From NCBI GenBank assembly GCA_018673955.1, contig JABHBJ010000007.1:1-52651 (forward strand): 52,651 bases of DNA, written 5' to 3'. Shown piece by piece: positions 51,351 to 52,651 of the stretch. Positions within the stretch are counted from its first letter, which is position 1. Every line of letters begins with the position of its first letter. The DNA comes from Chloroflexota bacterium (GTDB lineage Bacteria > Chloroflexota > Dehalococcoidia > Lucifugimonadales > Lucifugimonadaceae). The notes under the pieces were generated by a model. That model was given only the letters and a program-made list of their open reading frames with translations, made no database searches and was not told where the DNA came from. Made by a program: the position numbers and the translations under genes.

Positions 51351-52544
51351 CTAGTCGGCGACTACCGGCGAAGCAGCAATCGAAGCTGGCGGGATAAACA
51401 TGTAGCCGCTACCTCGAACTGTCTTGATAAGGCCCTTGCCCAAAGAGGTCTTGTTCAACTTCTTGCGCAATCGAAATATGGCGACATCGACGGCGTTCTC
51501 GGCGGGGAGCGAATCCTTCGACCAGCACCTGTTCATGAGTGCTTCTGGTGAAATGGGTTTGTCCGGTGATGACGCAAGTGCATGCATCAACAGAAACTCC
51601 GTTGGGGATAAAGAGATCAACATTCCGTCCATCTCCATTCGTTCCGACTCAGGATTCAATGCGAAGCCGTCCATTCGGATCGGCCGAGTCGCAGTAGGTG
51701 AGTCAGTGCTGCTTGACGTGACGGGTTTTTCTACGATTCGGAACGGCTGGCTTTGACCTGATGTGCTCTCACGACCTGATTCGAGCGCACTGTGCGAACT
51801 GAAACTCACTATTAATTCAAGTTGTTCTATTTCTTCAAGGGACGGAAGTTCAGCTGATTTGCTGAATACATAAACCACGCCGATGGTGTCGATTCCGCGG
51901 CTGATCGGTACCACGATTCCCTGTGAAAAACCGGCGTTCTCAGCCCACGACGGCAGCCCTTCAGTACGTGTGTCGGTGTTTGAAAGAATGATGGCGGATC
52001 CTTGTCTGGCCGCTATCGCACCAGGGTCTTCGCCATTGACCGGTTCGAACTGGTCTCGGATGTGGGAAAGCTGACCATCGTAGTTCCAATTGGAAGGGGC
52101 AAGAACTCCATGAGCATCACGAAGATTGAACACGATGGCTGCTGGGTACTCGGTCGCCATTCTCGCGGCGGCAGCAAGACGTGCATCAGCGCTGAGTGAA
52201 TCATTTGCTCGGAGAGTGCGAATTCCGCTGAGAATTCTGCTTGAACTAGCCTCCTTTAACAGTTTGGCTTCAGCTTCAGCGAGCTCCTTGCTCGTAATCC
52301 GAATCCGATTCGACATAAACACGTGAATACCGATCGAACTGCCGGTTAATGCTGTACCAATTATCATTAACCCAAGTGCACTACCGGTAAGCAACCCAAC
52401 CGAAATTACGACCGACAGTGCCATGACTGTTGCCATTGAATAATTGACCCAATTGTCGCTGTAAACGTTTATCCATTTATTAAGTGAGTAATGCCGCGGC
52501 GATCCGGTATCGTTGATCGTATAGCTGGTATTGATTGTGGTCAT
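51351..52544 (-). CDS. membrane-anchored GAF-domain regulator with C-terminal OmpR-type winged helix
   Basis: 397 aa from the ATG at 52544 (a GTG at 52553 is in frame). Two transmembrane helices lie at about residues 36-77 (SMATVMALSVVISVGLLTGS, then LMIIGTALTGSSIGIHVFM), followed by a charged coiled linker, a GAF-like domain (about 107-253: AAIVFNLRDAHGVLAP, IIL, FSQGIVVPISRGIDTIGVVY) and an OmpR/PhoB-type DNA-binding domain (about 287-385: ISLSPTEFLLMHALASSPD, NAVDVAIFRLRKKL, IKTVRGSGYMF). There is no receiver domain or kinase. It looks like a one-component membrane sensor. It converges on the FtsZ-like gene. Confidence 0.87.
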   Translation of the reverse strand: MTTINTSYTINDTGSPRHYSLNKWINVYSDNWVNYSMATVMALSVVISVGLLTGSALGLMIIGTALTGSSIGIHVFMSNRIRITSKELAEAEAKLLKEASSSRILSGIRTLRANDSLSADARLAAAARMATEYPAAIVFNLRDAHGVLAPSNWNYDGQLSHIRDQFEPVNGEDPGAIAARQGSAIILSNTDTRTEGLPSWAENAGFSQGIVVPISRGIDTIGVVYVFSKSAELPSLEEIEQLELIVSFSSHSALESGRESTSGQSQPFRIVEKPVTSSSTDSPTATRPIRMDGFALNPESERMEMDGMLISLSPTEFLLMHALASSPDKPISPEALMNRCWSKDSLPAENAVDVAIFRLRKKLNKTSLGKGLIKTVRGSGYMFIPPASIAASPVVAD

Positions 52545-52651
52545 AAGCGTCACACTATCGAAAACTGTGGTTTAGCTACCTGTTTACAGTTGAACAGAGT
52601 TTGATGGAATCTAAATCTAAACCGAAGTTGATTGTCAGAAGTGCTCGAACA

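Noticed and set aside
1-52651. CRISPR arrays, insertion sequences, prophage
   Set aside because: No regularly spaced repeats, transposase, integrase or phage structural genes were seen on either strand.

Overview
The window looks like a chromosomal segment of a free-living marine bacterium of the Chloroflexota, most likely the SAR202 / Dehalococcoidia side. This is inferred from gene content, not from a marker tree. The pointers are Chloroflexota-style lipoproteins with an Ala-Cys-Gly start to the mature protein, a DnaB-DnaD-DnaC/I primosome operon, split pntAA/pntAB/pntB transhydrogenase genes, moderate base composition, frequent TTG/GTG starts, and several enolase-superfamily, SMP-30 and creatininase genes of the kind SAR202 genomes are known to accumulate. 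No phage, IS element, CRISPR array, rRNA or intact tRNA was seen.

Layout. 0.2-6.1 kb: an orphan peptide/opine-type solute-binding lipoprotein, then a tandem array of five small secreted lipoproteins of one unrecognised family, a decayed sixth copy and a tRNA-Gly-like 3' fragment. 6.7-8.2 kb: two overlapping SDR-type genes, the first without its nucleotide-binding and catalytic motifs. 8.4-11.2 kb: the pntAA-pntAB-pntB operon. 11.5-31.1 kb: a sugar and sugar-acid catabolic region. It holds an enolase-superfamily dehydratase, an FGGY (gluconokinase-like) kinase, and a long minus-strand run of two SMP-30 lactonases, rpiB, tal, pgi, a DUF2090/IolC-C-like protein, a HAD phosphatase, gnd and a small unknown gene. 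A plus-strand group follows (ceramidase-fold protein, GH4 glycosidase, MDR dehydrogenase), then a creatininase, two more enolase-superfamily genes, a decayed membrane gene and its intact paralogue. 31.1-36.2 kb: a replication cluster (rplI, tandem DnaA boxes, dnaB, dnaD-like, a double-ATPase dnaC-like gene, a double HIT protein). 36.5-52.6 kb: mixed metabolism and housekeeping, including an SMP-30 protein, a SelA-fold PLP enzyme, a 6PGDH-like dehydrogenase, Mrp and SufT Fe-S factors, uvrB, DUF402, a 2-hydroxyacid dehydrogenase, an HpcH/HpaI aldolase and an aminotransferase. The right end carries a divergent FtsZ homologue convergent with a membrane-anchored GAF/winged-helix regulator.

How it fits together. 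SMP-30 lactonases can open aldonolactones. The kinase would phosphorylate gluconate, gnd would decarboxylate 6-phosphogluconate, and rpiB, tal and pgi return carbon to the sugar-phosphate pool. No glucose-6-phosphate dehydrogenase is present in the window, so entry through free gluconate is plausible. The three enolase-superfamily dehydratases would make 2-keto-3-deoxy acids, which the HpcH/HpaI aldolase could cleave.

The most unusual points are the small-lipoprotein array, the FtsZ homologue with a degenerate T7 loop, the fused double helicase-loader ATPase behind tandem DnaA boxes, and a recurring pattern of proteins whose fold is kept but whose catalytic residues are gone (SDR, ceramidase, alpha/beta-hydrolase, second HIT half).
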